A stretch of 64,000 nt of DNA from Clarireedia homoeocarpa. Taxonomy: Eukaryota > Ascomycota > Leotiomycetes > Helotiales > Rutstroemiaceae. Shown here in pieces: positions 33,511-45,843 of the stretch. A program made the translations under genes and the position numbers. Position 1 is the first letter of the stretch. Each line of letters opens with the position of its first letter. Where the stretch lies: positions 1,302,001 to 1,366,000 of the forward strand of contig LNKV01000007.1 of the NCBI GenBank assembly GCA_001465935.1. Direction: 5' to 3'. A model generated the notes under the pieces. The model saw only the letters and a program-made list of their open reading frames with translations. It was not told where the DNA came from and searched no databases.

Positions 33511-36429
33511 ATGATGAATCCCCGTCATCTGCCGGCAGGACAGGGCATGCAACAAGATATGGGAAGGAGGCGACCCTATGGTCACCAAGCGCATCAAGTT
33601 CACCAAGCTCACCAAGCTCACCAAGCTCACCAAGCTCACCAAGCTCAGCCATATCCGCCGGCGGCACCTTTGTACAGTGGATATATGCATTATAATACGG
33701 CCTACTATCCTCAACAACTACCCCCACAATATCACCACAATGCGGCGATGACCCAGCAATATAATCCATACCAGCATTATGGACGTTCTCCTCCGCCTAT
33801 GATGCAACATTATGCTCATCCTCCACCTCCTCTTCAACCGCAGGCTCCACCTTTCACTCGACCACAACCCTCTCCTGCGATTGTCGCTTCCCATCCGCCG
33901 CCGGTAATCGCTTCTTCTTACCAACAACCTCCTGCTCCACCACTACCTCCTCAAACTCCATCGGCACATTCATCTAATACACAATCTGGGCCTTTAACAC
34001 CTCCTACCCCACAACCAACCAAACTCACTACTCCCCCTCAATCCCCTCCGCCAAGAACTACAGAGGCTGTACCCTTCCGACCGCCGGTAAGTTAATCGTT
34101 CATGTTTTGCGCTTCTACCTGCTAACGATTTGCAGCTACCATGGGTTACGCCAAATGTCGACTCACCTTGGCCTACCAGACGAAGACGGAAACGCAAAGT
34201 CCAGCCTGCCGAGTTGACATCTACTTCGGTCGAGCTCCCCAATATAGAGAAGGAGGAAGTGCTTCCAGTTGAGGATGAAAGTAAAGCACAGCAAAAAGAA
34301 TCAGATTCGTTATCAGCAGAAGAGAAGACATCAGTAGACACACCGGAAACGCCGACCACGACTCAGACCCAGTCTGACGATGCAGGGTCTACCATGCCAA
34401 CCACGCCCTCTTCCGTGAAGCAGTCATCCGCCCCTGTCGACGGAGAGACTACACCTGTCGCAACTAGACCTCAACGGTCTGCCATCCCAGCCGTACCTGT
34501 TTTGCCTGTCATTCCTAAGGCTCAACCTAAAAATGCTCCAATAACAACACCACAGAAGACCAGCAACGACGGACAGCATCAGGCCCAAGCAACTTCGCAG
34601 GAACAAACGACTACGACTGAAGCAGAGGGAGGCGAAGTGAAAGAAGCTGCGACTGAAGAAGCAAAGGTTACCCTACCACCACCAAAAGCCTGGGCCACTC
34701 CAAGAGCATGGACTGGGCTTTTTGGATCGTCGGCTGCCACTTCAGCAACTTCGGTGGTCAATGGTGGGCAGCAGAATGGCTCAGCAGGGTTTGGCAAGAA
34801 GAATGCAGAGTCATTGGCAGATGCATTACGCTCTTTCAATGCCGAAGCAAAGGATTCTAAGATTGCTTTCCTTGAGCCTAGAGGTCTTGTCAACACTGGT
34901 AATATGTGTTATATGAATTCAGTAAGTCAAAGACTTCTACTACTTCTATCTTGCTAACCCTTTACCAGGTTCTACAAGTACTCGTCTTCTGCACGCCATT
35001 CTATGATTTTCTTGATCAAGTGAGCAAAAAAGCCGCCCACAGTTTCAAGAGTGAAACTCCTTTGATTGATGCGATGTGAGTTAATTCTTCCTGGAGCTGA
35101 GCTGCGCAACTAATTCTTATTATAGGATCATGTTCATGCGCGAATTTAATGTGATTGATTCGGCGAAATCCGTCGATCAACTCAAAATACGCTTGAAAGA
35201 AGGGGAACTTGAAAAATACGGGGATGCTTTCACTCCGGATTTTGTATATGATGTGATGCGACGCTTACCAAGATTCGTGACTATGCAGGCAAGTTCTAAT
35301 CCTCACTCTTTGCATCTTCTGAGTGTATCCTAAACTAACACAACCATAGCGAGGCCATCAGCAAGACGCGGAAGAGTTTCTCGGCTTTCTACTAGAAGGG
35401 TTGCACGATGAATGCGTTCAGGTAATGAAATCGAGCGACTCGACGAAAAGCTCGGCTGTTGCAACCCCGGCCAATGTACCGTCATCTCCTACCAGCGACA
35501 GCTTCAGCAGGCGCGGATCCATTGAAGGTGATGTCTGGCAACAAGTAGGACCAAAGCAGAAGGCCGCAATCACAAGATCGTCGGGGACCATTCTTACTGG
35601 GTCTCCTGTCACCAAAATATTTGGTGGCACCCTCCGATCAGAACTCCGGGTTCCAGGGTTAAAGGACTCGGTTACTCTCGAACCATACCAGCCATTGCAA
35701 CTTGACATTGGCTCGCCAAATATCAACAACATTGTCGATGCTTTGAAAGGGCTCACAAGATCTGAGACTTTGCATGGGGATTTCAAATCACCAAAGGGTC
35801 CTAACGTGACGGCCACAAAACAAGTTTTTATTGAGACAGTCCCTCCTGTTCTTATCTTACACCTAAAAAGATTCCAGTACGACAATACTGGCGGCACACA
35901 AAAGATTTGGAAGAAAGTAGGATATCCTTTGGAGCTTGAATTACCGAAGGAGGTATTCCCACGAACCAAGCGAAATGTACTTGCGCATGATGGATATCCC
36001 AAATATCGCCTTATCGCAGTTGTGTATCATCATGGGAAGAATGCTAGTGGTGGCCACTATACTGTAGATGTTAGGAGACAAGATGGTAAAGAGTGGATTC
36101 GACTTGATGACACTGTCATTCGACGCGTTCGAAGTGAGGATGTAGCTGAAGGTGGAAGTGAAGAAGATCCCAAAGTCTTAGCTACCGCTTTGGATGCGCA
36201 CAAGAAAGATAGTACGTCGTCTGGAAATATATTCTCTTCTATCGGAGAAGAAGAGGGAGAAGTGGATGAGGATGGTTGGAAGCAAGCCAGTGGGTCTGGA
36301 AAGAAATGGTCTAGTGTGGTAAATGGCACGACAACTCCGAAGGCTAAAGGTGCAAATGGGACTGGAGCAGGGAAATTCTCACTTATGGATAACAAAGTTG
36401 CATATCTTCTCTTCTATCAGAAGATTTGA
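33511..36429 (+). CDS. Ubiquitin-specific protease, Ubp3/USP10 type
   Basis: Five exons (33511-34086, 34136-34921, 34969-35075, 35126-35288, 35350-36429) join in frame to 903 aa. The first 190 residues are Pro/Gln/His-rich with a tandem His-Gln-Ala repeat. The C19 peptidase core starts at GLVNTGNMCYMNS (Asn445, Cys450), continues through QQDAEEFLGFLLEGLHDE, and has the His box NASGGHYTVDV (His780) with Asp797/798 in WIRLDD. The fourth intron starts with GC (CAG|GCAAGT) and ends AG; only this join restores MQRGHQQDAEEF. Yeast Ubp3 with Bre5 removes ubiquitin from coat and ribosomal proteins, and human USP10 pairs with G3BP. A cytosolic role of this kind is inferred. Confidence 0.93.
33583..33645 (+). 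repeat. 9-bp tandem repeat CACCAAGCT, about 7 copies, coding His-Gln-Ala
   Basis: Five perfect units (33601-33645) follow two diverged ones. The unit length keeps frame, so copy-number change only adds or removes HQA tripeptides. Confidence 0.93.
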
Positions 36430-37051
36430 TGGCCTGAATAATGCAACGGTGTGGATGGCGATCAACGTGTATGGCGTGTTGAAGGCAATGATGAATTTAT
36501 CAATTATGTTTGAGGTCTGATACAACTCTACGTCTAGGAAGTTCTCTCTCGGCATATAGCCGTTTCTGCGGATGGGATAGGTTTGGCATGGAACCTCACT
36601 GGGTTTTCCATAAGGGAGGGTATGGTAGCTTCATGTACATCAGTTCTTCGAACTATTTTGCTTTTTGGCATCATTCCATGGCATGAGCGACATGGCGCAA
36701 TTGGAGGGTGGAATTGGCGCGCAAAAGTATATGTTGCGAGAAGTTCGGTGTACAATAGTAGTGGTATTTACAAAATGATCTTGGGGATAGTAGGGTGGAT
36801 CAATGAAAACTTACCATGAACCGAAAGGATGCATTTATGACTATCACTGTGAATCCATACCATGGGGTTTCCTTTCACGTCATCCTGCGAGGTACGTTTC
36901 CATACACTATTATTGATAAAATAAAATCCAATCGAATACATATGAATAGCTATATGTAACGTGAGGTGAAGATATATATACACGTGCAACGCTGCTCAGC
37001 TGCATAAAAAATCAATGATGAACAGCTAACTAATCAAAGTTCCGTGATTAC
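36430..37051. other. 3' spacer of the Ubp3-like gene
   Basis: AT-rich towards the right end. No gene is recognised. Confidence 0.5.
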
Positions 37052-37793
37052 TCAGCAAACTTCAAGAGCAACGAACCAGTCCTTGTAAAGTTGGACCTGC
37101 ACTTCATTATTAACAATGGGCAACGGTCCCCACCCGTCTCCAAGGTGCTGGACAACTGCAGAAGAGTTGGCCGAAGGATCCCACTGTGTAAGACCACTTC
37201 CATTAGGATTACCGGTCCTGATGAAGTTCACCCAGTAACTGTTCATCTTCTTTGCAATTACATAGTCCTCTGCAGTCCAGGGGAGATCTGTGCCGTATAG
37301 GCTGTTCAAGACGTAGTTGATCTCGGGCTCGTGGTAAGCTCCTTGAGTCTGTCCTGGGGGCGCATGATCCCAGTAGTAGGCATAAACAGGAGAGGTTTTC
37401 GCCGTAGCCCGCAGTCCTGACCACATCCATGTTTCTATTTTGGATCGGTCAGTCCATTGTGCATTGTATGCTTGCGGAGGCAGTCGCGGAATCATTTGCA
37501 GGGTATTGTTCGAGGAACTTTATCGCCCACTCTGCGCCATAGGTTGTGTTTAGATCTGAGATGTAGGTAGCGAGAGTGATGTTGAGTCTGTAGGTTGCAC
37601 CGTTCTCATCCTTCGTGTTGCCGGTCATGACAGGGACGTCTGCTGCCAGACCTTTGATGAGCGTGTTGTAATAGGTATCGGGCATGGCATAATAATCTAG
37701 TACAGCAGTGAAGGAGATAGAGCTATCAGAACTTGAACCAGGACCAGATGAGACTACAATGTCGGCCATAGGAATTGCACGCATCTCTTCCAT
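37052..37793 (-). pseudogene. Carboxylesterase type-B fragment, 5'-truncated and frameshifted
   Basis: The minus strand encodes the C-terminal third of a secreted type-B carboxylesterase. It reads from CMEEMRAIPMADIV through VPVMTGNTKDENGATY to AYHEPEINYVLNSLYG, which holds the family's catalytic His, and then WVNFIRTGNPNG and the natural stop. Near 37470 the frame shifts by one base: the first frame runs into TGA while the next frame carries AYNAQWTDRSKIETWMW. Removing a single A restores the reading. A plausible acceptor (TTGTAG) lies just upstream of 37793, but no N-terminal exons, including the nucleophile motif, occur in the AT-rich DNA to the right. I regard it as a dead copy. A sequencing error could explain the frameshift but not the missing half. 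Confidence 0.8.
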
Positions 37794-38311
37794 GCAATGC
37801 TACAATTTCTAAGCCATAATGTGGATTCGTGGAAATCTGAATGAAGTGATAATACTAAAGATTATTGGTAGTACCAAAATCTCGGTATACGCGTTCTTGC
37901 GTGTATGTACTGTTGCTGGAGGGGCGATGACAAACATAAAGAGCTCTAAATCTCTGCGGGTGCAACGGGGAGCGATATTGAGAATTCTACTGTCAAGGTT
38001 AGTGACCTGGTTCTCTAAGAGGCAGTTGTGGTAATCAAATCGGTTAAATAACGAAGTCAATTACATTATCGCCAATTAGACTTACATAAAACACGAATAT
38101 TACCGTTTCTCAATCTGATAATTCCTTAACACTCGATTTTGGCCTTCCTACTTTTCTTTAACGAATCGTCACTATCTGCTCATTCACAGTGATTCGCTCA
38201 AGCCCATTCTCTGGTCTATTGACCAACTTTTGTTCGAAATGCGTCTCGTTGTGTTGATGTGACCGCAGCCCCTGCAACAACCGTCAGCGGTGTATCTCTG
38301 TCATAGTAAAT
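37794..38311. other. AT-rich spacer between two gene relics
   Basis: It separates the esterase and tannase relics. No domain was recognised on either strand. Confidence 0.5.
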
Positions 38312-39299
38312 GCAACAATCGCCGCCTGCGACCCCTCCTGATGGAAGAACGGATGGTGTTGCATCTCGCAGTGATCTGTGTCTGCTGAACTTCAGCCTAT
38401 CCTTAATCATTGGCCAGCCTTAATACTGTGGCGCCAAGACTAACACGTCCTTAGGATTTGGCTTCAGCAAAAGCGACCAGACCACTGGTTCATCGACTAG
38501 TTGCCAGGCACCACAAAACGGAACAGTTTCTGCGAAGGCCATTGCCCTCGTCCAGCAACCCTATGATGGCATGTTCAGCACTACTGGTGAGCCTATCTAT
38601 GCACCTTTCCAAATTTCCGCAGAATTTTCAGATGCGGCAACTGAATATAACGATGCTACTGATTGATAGGAGGTTGTTATTCGTGACATTGATGGGAGTT
38701 TCATTACGAAATTTGTGCAACTCGTGGATCTTGCCAATCTTTCTTCTCTCGATAATATTACCTACGACCCCATCCTTGAGTGGATGAACATCGTACTGGT
38801 CAGATACATGAACAGCCTACAAACCACCATCCCTGGCCTTACCGGATTCCAAACGAATGGTGGTAAGATGCTTCACCATCACAGCGAGGCTGTTGCTAGT
38901 GTACCTACACTCTCTTCAGTTCACTACTGGGAATCGGGTTTGAATGATATGTGACCGAAAATGATATTCAACGCCAATGTTGAGGCTCTGGGCAAATGGC
39001 ATTGCCTCTTCCTCATCCCTGGTGCTGCTCACTGCGATGTTAATTCTCTTTAGCCCGATGGACCTTGGCCCAAAAGTAATATAAATACAATGATCGCTTG
39101 GGTCGATAATGGTACCTCCCCTGAGAGACTCACTACTACTGTCTCCGTAGGGCTCTAAAGCGGTGGAAGTCAGATGCTCTGTCCTTTCCTGGCGCGTCCT
39201 TACTGGACTAAGAATGGCGCTGAGATGATTTGTGAGTATGACCAGGCTTTTATTGCCAGTTGGAGCTATACTTTTGACGCTTTCAGACTGCCCATTTGA
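38312..39299 (+). pseudogene. Tannase/feruloyl-esterase relic
   Basis: The plus strand preserves a long colinear match to the C-terminal half of the tannase family. Recognisable blocks are TIAACDP, then after a one-base shift near 38336 DGRTDGVASRSDLCLLNFSL, LGFGFSK, FVQLVDLANLSSLDNITYD, NGGKMLHHHSEA, FLIPGAAHC (catalytic His region) and SNINTMIAWVDNGTSPERL. In that frame stops occur at 38421, 38664, 38667, 38952, 39051 and 39156 before a final TGA at 39297. Two of them (39051, 39156) sit where family members have Gln, so CAG/CAA to TAG/TAA is likely. The N-terminal half with the nucleophile serine was not found. The gene cannot give a working enzyme. Confidence 0.85.
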
Positions 39300-40128
39300 T
39301 AGAGACTCGGCGTTGATCGTTCAAGTAATTAATCTTCTCCCAATCTGCACGGTGTTGGTTGGCGTCTGATGTCGATCTGATGTTTTCCGACTCTGAGAGA
39401 TTCTCGGTGCGGGGTATTGTCATCTCTTGTTCCTGCACATAAAACAAAACAAGATATTGCATGTAATGTGTCTTAGCATCACCGCAGGTATCGTGTTGAT
39501 TTTTGCCCTGCAACGTGGCGGCGCCGGCAGCAGAAAAATACTGACAACGAGTAGCTGCCATCTCCCGTGATGACACATGTACCATATGTATATGGCCGTA
39601 GTGCGGACTGGGGGGCTCTGATGTTGGGTATTCTTTTTACTCGTCAGCTTCGTGTTACTTCGTATGTGCTGCCGGGCCGGTAGTTTAACAGTTTATTTGT
39701 ACAGTACCGAATACGCAGGATGTCATTCGTTGATCTTGTTTCTTCAGATCTCCAACACCCGAATTGGGTGTTGAACACGCACCACGGTATGTACAGGGGG
39801 TAATTTCGACTGTGGCGTTCCAGCATGATGCTCTAATTCGCCAGTTCTCTGCGTACCTGCGCGCACTACTCAAGTAGGTAATTTTATTTCCCACATAACT
39901 ACCTTTTTCACACTTGACAAGTAACAGCTCCTCTTTTCGTGAGTCAATTCCATTGTTGACAAGACATCTGGTCGTGCATTACAGGAGTTATGCGATTGCA
40001 TTCTTGCTTGTAGCGCTGTCCTTTACCAGGACTTTCTTAAAAACTCCTTATCCACCGTATTTCTCGCGACGTTCACATCTCCTTTTCCCCCTGGAGTTTT
40101 GTTAAGGTTAAATAACTCGCATCTTAAA
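39300..40128. other. Spacer upstream of ERG4
   Basis: Promoter region of the sterol reductase gene. Short ORFs show no domain. Confidence 0.5.
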
Positions 40129-41977
40129 ATGTCGGAACGATATTCTTTGCGGCAAACCCCAAAGTAAACATTCACTACCTTAGCCATCTTATATCTGCAG
40201 AGCCCTAACATTTACATAGAAAAACGCAGCACGCTGGGTTCGTGCAGACACCTCCAGTTCGTCGAGCCAGTTCCCGCCGAAAGTCCCAGTATTTAGAAGA
40301 CACAGACGATTCTGCGACAGATAAACCCTCGGCGCAACCTAAGGCGAGGTCTACAAGTAGGAAAGTCAACATGGTTGAAGCAGCCATAGCCAATGGTCAT
40401 GCCAGCAATGGCTCAGCCGCTAATGGTTATTCGTCTGCCGTGAATGGATCTCACACAAACGGATCCATTGGCAATGGAGATGCGAAAGTCAAGACCGAAG
40501 CAAAGGAGAGGAAAGTAATGGAAGGGTGGGAGGTCGGTGGAGATCCAAAGATTGATGCTTCTGGAGAATTCGATTTTGGCGGTACCTTGGGCGTCAGTGC
40601 AATGATGGTTGGATTTCCTCTCCTCATGTATTACATGTGGATTGGAGCTACATACTACGATGGGAAATTCCCAACCCCTGAAGAGGGTCAGGAATTTGTC
40701 GACTTCCTCAAGCACCTAGGGGATTTGGTTTATGAAGGCGCATTCCCAAGTCTGTATGCATGGAAGATCTACTGGATCTTTTTTGTTTTCGAAGGCGCCT
40801 GTTACTGTCTCCTTCCAGGAGTTTGGACTTATGGGAAACCGCTTCCCCATGAGGGCGGGAAGCAATTACGGTACTACTGCTCCGGAATTTGGTCATTCTA
40901 TGTCACCATCATCCTTGCTGCTACCATGCACTATTTCGATATCTTCAAGCTGTATACTCTCCTTGACGAATTCGGACCAATCATGTCTGTGGCTATCTGC
41001 TCAGGCTTCTTGGTTTCGATCGTTGCTTATTTCTCGGCGCTTGCACGAGGTGCTCAACATCGAATGACCGGATATCCTATTTATGACTTTTTCATGGGAG
41101 CAGAATTAAACCCAAGAATGTTTGGTATTCTAGACTTTAAGATGTTCTTCGAGGTTCGTCTGCCTTGGTTTATTCTTTTCGGTCTCTCATGTGCTGCTGC
41201 TGCCCGACAGTATGAGCAATATGGTTATGTTTCAGGAGAAGTTGGATTTCTGGTGATGGCGCACTTTTTGTATGCGAATGCATGCTCGAAGGGCGAGGAA
41301 CTAATCACCACAACATGGTACGTAGTGTCAATGCCTGTACTCGGTCTGTTGCTTACTCTTCCAGGGATATGTACTATGAGAAATGGGGTTTCATGTTGAT
41401 TTTCTGGAACCTTGCTGGCGTTCCCCTCAGCTATTGCCACTGCACTATTTACTTGGCCAACCACCCGCCTTCTGAATATTCATGGAACAAGTATTTCCTC
41501 GCCTTCTTGTACACCTCCTATCTGTTTGTTTACTGGGTCTGGGACACGACCAACAGCCAAAAGAACCGATTCAGGGCTAGAGAACGTGGCGGGGTACCTG
41601 AAAGAAAGGCATTCCCTCAATTGCCATGGAAGGAAGTTAAGAATCCACGGACTATTCCAACCAAGACCGGTGATTCCATCCTGGCTGATGGGTGGTATGG
41701 AAAGGCCCGAAAGATCCATTATTCGTGCGATTTGTACTTCGCGATCTGCTGGGGGTTGATCACTGGTTTCAACAGTCCATTTCCGTGGTTCTACTCTGTA
41801 TTCTTCGCTGGGATGATCTCCCATCGAGCATACAGAGATATTCAGAAATGCAAGAAGAAGTACGGAGAAGCTTGGGACGAGTACACCAGACTCGTACCGT
41901 ACCTATTTATTCCAGTAAGTTGCTACCCTACCTTTTCTTTATGCTCACTACTAATCAAATCCAAGTACGTCTTTTAA
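40129..41977 (+). CDS. erg4: Delta(24(24(1)))-sterol reductase (C24(28) reductase)
   Basis: Four exons (40129-40163, 40220-41317, 41365-41914, 41966-41977) join in frame to 564 aa. The 35-nt first exon gives MSERYSLRQTPK and the 12-nt last exon gives YVF and the stop. The N-terminal 90 residues are polar, with an Asn/Gly/Ser-rich stretch. About eight membrane spans follow, with LPGVWTYGKPLPHEGGKQLR, FFMGAELNPRMFGILDFKMF and the family-typical end YGEAWDEYTRLVPYLFIPYVF. The enzyme reduces the C24(28) double bond in the last step of ergosterol synthesis, using NADPH in the endoplasmic reticulum membrane. The C-terminal motif and length fit ERG4 better than ERG24 (C14 reductase). Confidence 0.93.
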
Positions 41978-42459
41978 AGCGGTTGGAAGAATGGTGGGAG
42001 GACCAAGCTAGAAGTGGTCATAGTAGACTAGAAATTCGGGAGATGTAAATCACATTTGTTGGTGTTTTGATGCCACTTTCTTGTACATCATCCGCATAGC
42101 TTATTTATATTGTGCTTATAATAAACCATAATGTCTACATGATTTTCATGCCATCCTTGCTGGGCTTTTGTGACAAAAAAGCAAAGCTCATTGTGTGGTC
42201 ACCTTTGTTCAAAATCCCCCAACTTCATCTCTAGCTTCGCCAGTGAATGAGGCTAGAAAGGGGCTTGTGAAGTTCCGTCATCAGTTTTGTCCCCACACCA
42301 ACTACGGATAGCTGGAAGATCCAGAAGCGCAACCTCTGAAATTCAATCAACGCGAGTTTTCGATCGCGTCCCTCTTTGACGGTCTAAACCACCTTTTTTT
42401 CTCCTTCGGCATCCTCCAACTTCGATTCTCTGCCATCATCAAACAAGCTCAATATCAAC
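41978..42459. other. Short spacer between erg4 and spt16
   Basis: The two genes are tandem. This segment has the erg4 3' end and an apparent pyrimidine-rich leader before 42460. Confidence 0.5.
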
Positions 42460-45400
42460 ATGGCAGAGATCAAAATTGACAAGAGCTTGTTCCAGGAGCG
42501 ATTATCGCATTTCATCTCTGCATGGAAAGCTGATAAGAGAGGAGGCGACGCGGTTTTCAATGGCGCAAATAGCATATTGATATTGATGGGAAAGACTGAG
42601 GATGCGGCGAGCTTCCAAAAGAACAATGCCATCCATGTGAGTTTCCTCGATGCGCGGGTGCTTCGTTGAGGTTATGGGTCTGTTTAAAAACAGGTGCTGA
42701 TGGGATGAATAGTTCTGGTTATTAGGCTACGAATTCCCTGCGACACTCTTCCTTTTCACCCTCGACACTTTATACATTGTTACGACAGCCAAAAAAGGTA
42801 CGCAGGTTGCAACAAGCTTTTGCGCTGGCAACAGGAAAGCTGATAAGGTGTAGCAAAACATTTGGAGCCTCTGAAAGGCGGCAAGATACCACTTGAGGTT
42901 CTTGTTCGAGGAAAGGATGCCGAACAAAACGAGAAGCTCTTTACAAAGATTGCTGATGTTATCAAATCATCTGGCGTAAGTTACGAGCAGTTTTACTCTT
43001 CCGTTAAGCTTTCAAGCTAATTATCGGTCACGATAGAAAAAAATCGGCATTCTGCCAAAAGACACCTCAAATGGACCTTTTATCGACGAATGGAAGAAGG
43101 TTTATGCCGATGTGAAGGATGTAGAGGAAGTCGATATTGCGCCGGCTTTGTCCGCTGCTGCCTTGGCTGTTAAAGACGAAAACGAGTTGGTAAGGTTTTT
43201 TTTGGATGAGCTATATGATCGGTTGCTGATACACAATCTAGCGCGCCATGAGAAATGCTTCAAAAGCTTGTATCGCCCTTATGAACCCCTACTTCGTTGA
43301 GGAAATGTCAAATATCTTAGATGAAGAGAAGAAGGTCAAACACAGTGCTTTAGCCAACAAAGTCGATAGCAAATTGGACGACAACAAATTTTGGACTTCG
43401 GTGGAGCTTCCTAGCAAACAGAAAATGCCGTCCGATTTCGACCCTTCGCAGCTCGACTGGACCCATGGACCGATTATACAAAGCGGTGGAAAATACGACC
43501 TGAAGATGAACGCCCAAGTCGATGATGAGGTTCTTCATCCTGGTGTAATTATTTCATCGATGGGTCTTCGATACAAGTCCTATTGCTCTTTAATCGGACG
43601 CACTTACCTAGTCGATCCTAACAAGTCCCAAGAGAGCAACTACAAACTTCTATTACAAGTACACAATTTGGTCATGAAGGAGATTCGGGATGGCGTTCAT
43701 GTTAAAGATATCTACTCAAAAGCTCTAGCCCTTATCAGGACGAAGAAACCAGACCTGGAGAAGCACTTCTTGAAGAACGTTGGAGCTGGTATTGGTATCG
43801 AAACACGAGACAGCACTCTTTTGCTTAATGCTAAGAGTACTCGCAGTCTTAAAGATGGCATGACTCTCTGCGTTACGACTGGATTCAGCGATGTCGAAAA
43901 CAAGGATCCCCAAGACAAAAAGAGCAAGATTTATTCTATGGTGCTCTCAGATACCGTGCGTGTAACACAGTCAGAGCCAGTAATCTTCACTGGTGATGCA
44001 CCTTCAGATCTGGATGCTACTTCATTCTTCTTCAAGGATGAGGACGAAGAACCCGAACCAGCGCCGAAGAGCAACAAGGCGAAGAAAGACTCGAGTGTTG
44101 GGGCAGTTGCTGCTAAGAACATCACCAAAACGAAACTTCGCGCCGAACGAACGACTCAAGTAGATGAGGGTGCCGAGGCCAGACGTCGTGAGCATCAAAA
44201 AGAGCTTGCCAAGAAGAAGCAAGAAGAAGGTCTCGCTAGATTCGCTGAAGCCACCGGTAACCAGAATGGTGTGGCAGTCAAGAAGTTCAAGAGATTTGAG
44301 TCTTACAAGCGCGACAATCAATTCCCTCCAAAGGTTCGCGACTTGGCTATTGTTATGGACCAAAAGAACTCTACAATTGTCTTACCGATCATGGGTCGTC
44401 CGGTGCCTTTCCACATCCAAACTATCAAGAACGCAAGCAAGAGTGACGAAGGAGAATTTTCATATCTTCGTATCAACTTCCTGTCACCAGGTCAAGGTGT
44501 AGGGCGTAAGGATGATCAGCCTTTTGAGGATGCGTCAGCACACTTTGTGCGCAGTTTGACATTCCGCTCTCATGACGGAGACCGTCTTCAAGATATTGCC
44601 AACCAGATTGGTAACATGAAGAGAGATGCTGTCAAACGTGAACAAGAGAAGAAGGATATGGAAGATGTGGTTGAGCAAGATAAGTTGGTCGAAATTAGAA
44701 GTAAGTTCTTCCTGCCCTCCCTCGGTGCCACTGCTAACAATGCCAGATCGTCGCCCTGCTGTTATGGACAACGTCTTCATTCGTCCTGCTATGGATGGTA
44801 AGCGTGTTCCAGGAAAAGTTGAGATCCATCAAAACGGTCTCCGATACCAATCACCACTTAATCCACAACACCGTGTCGACATCCTTTTCAGCAACGTGAA
44901 GCACTTATTCTTCCAACCATGTCAGCATGAGTTGATTGTCATTATTCACGTACACCTCAAGGACCCAATCTTGATCGGTAAGAAGAAGGCTAAGGACGTT
45001 CAATTCTACCGTGAAGCTACCGACATTCAATTCGATGAGACGGGAAATAGGAAACGCAAGTACAGATATGGAGACGAGGAGGAATTTGAGGCCGAACAGG
45101 AGGAGAGAAGACGCCGTGCAGACCTTGATCGACAATTCAAAGCATTCGCTGAGAAGATCGCTGATGCCGGTAAGAATGAAAACGTTGATGTCGACGTTCC
45201 TTTCCGTGAGCTTGGTTTCAACGGTGTTCCGTTCAGATCAAACGTTTTCTGTCAACCATCCACAGATTGTTTGGTTCAACTTACCGAGCCACCATTCATG
45301 GTTATCACTCTTGAGGATATCGAAGTTGCTCATCTCGAACGTGTTCAGTTTGGTCTCAAGAACTTCGATTTGGTCTTTGTCTTCAAGGACTTCCATCGTG

Positions 45401-45843
45401 CCCCTTACCACATCAACACAATCCCAGTCGAGTCGCTGGAAAACGTCAAGGAATGGCTCGACTCGGTCAACATTCCATTCTCCGAAGGTCCGCTCAATCT
45501 CAACTGGCCCACTATCATGAAAACCGTCACAGCCGATCCCCATCAATTCTTCGCAGATGGCGGTTGGTCGTTCTTGGCGACTGAATCGGATGATGAAGAT
45601 GGCGATGAGGAATCGGATGAGAGTGCGTTTGAGATGAGCGATAGCGAATTGGCGGCTAGTGACGAGAGTAGCGAGGAGGACTCGGATTTCGACTCTAATG
45701 CCAGTGATGATGAAGGTGAGGAGGACAGCGAGGATCAGAGCGAGGGTGAGGATTGGGATGAGTTGGAGAAGAAGGCGAAGCGGAAGGATAGGGAAAGTGG
45801 ACTGGAGGATGAAGATGCGCCGAAGAAGAAGAGAAAGCATTAA
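42460..45843 (+). CDS. spt16: FACT complex subunit Spt16
   Basis: Six exons (42460-42636, 42713-42797, 42854-42975, 43037-43189, 43242-44700, 44747-45843) join in frame to 1030 aa, the usual length. Order: an N-terminal aminopeptidase-like domain (about 1-440, with LLGYEFPATLFLF, HPGVIISSMGLRYKSYCS and GAGIGIETRDS), a charged coiled segment (RREHQKELAKKKQEEGLARF), the dimerisation and Rtt106-like middle domains (FIRPAMDGKRVPGKVEIHQNGLRY, EDIEVAHLERVQFGLKNFD), and an acidic Asp/Glu/Ser tail from about 940, ending in the basic KKKRKH. Spt16 with Pob3 moves and restores histones H2A-H2B during transcription and replication in the nucleus. The peptidase-like domain is inactive in the known family. 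Confidence 0.97.

Noticed and set aside
45238..45840. Minus-strand ORF of 200 codons
   Set aside because: Antisense of the Spt16 acidic tail; the GAG/GAT codons read as CTC/ATC, giving Leu/Ile runs.
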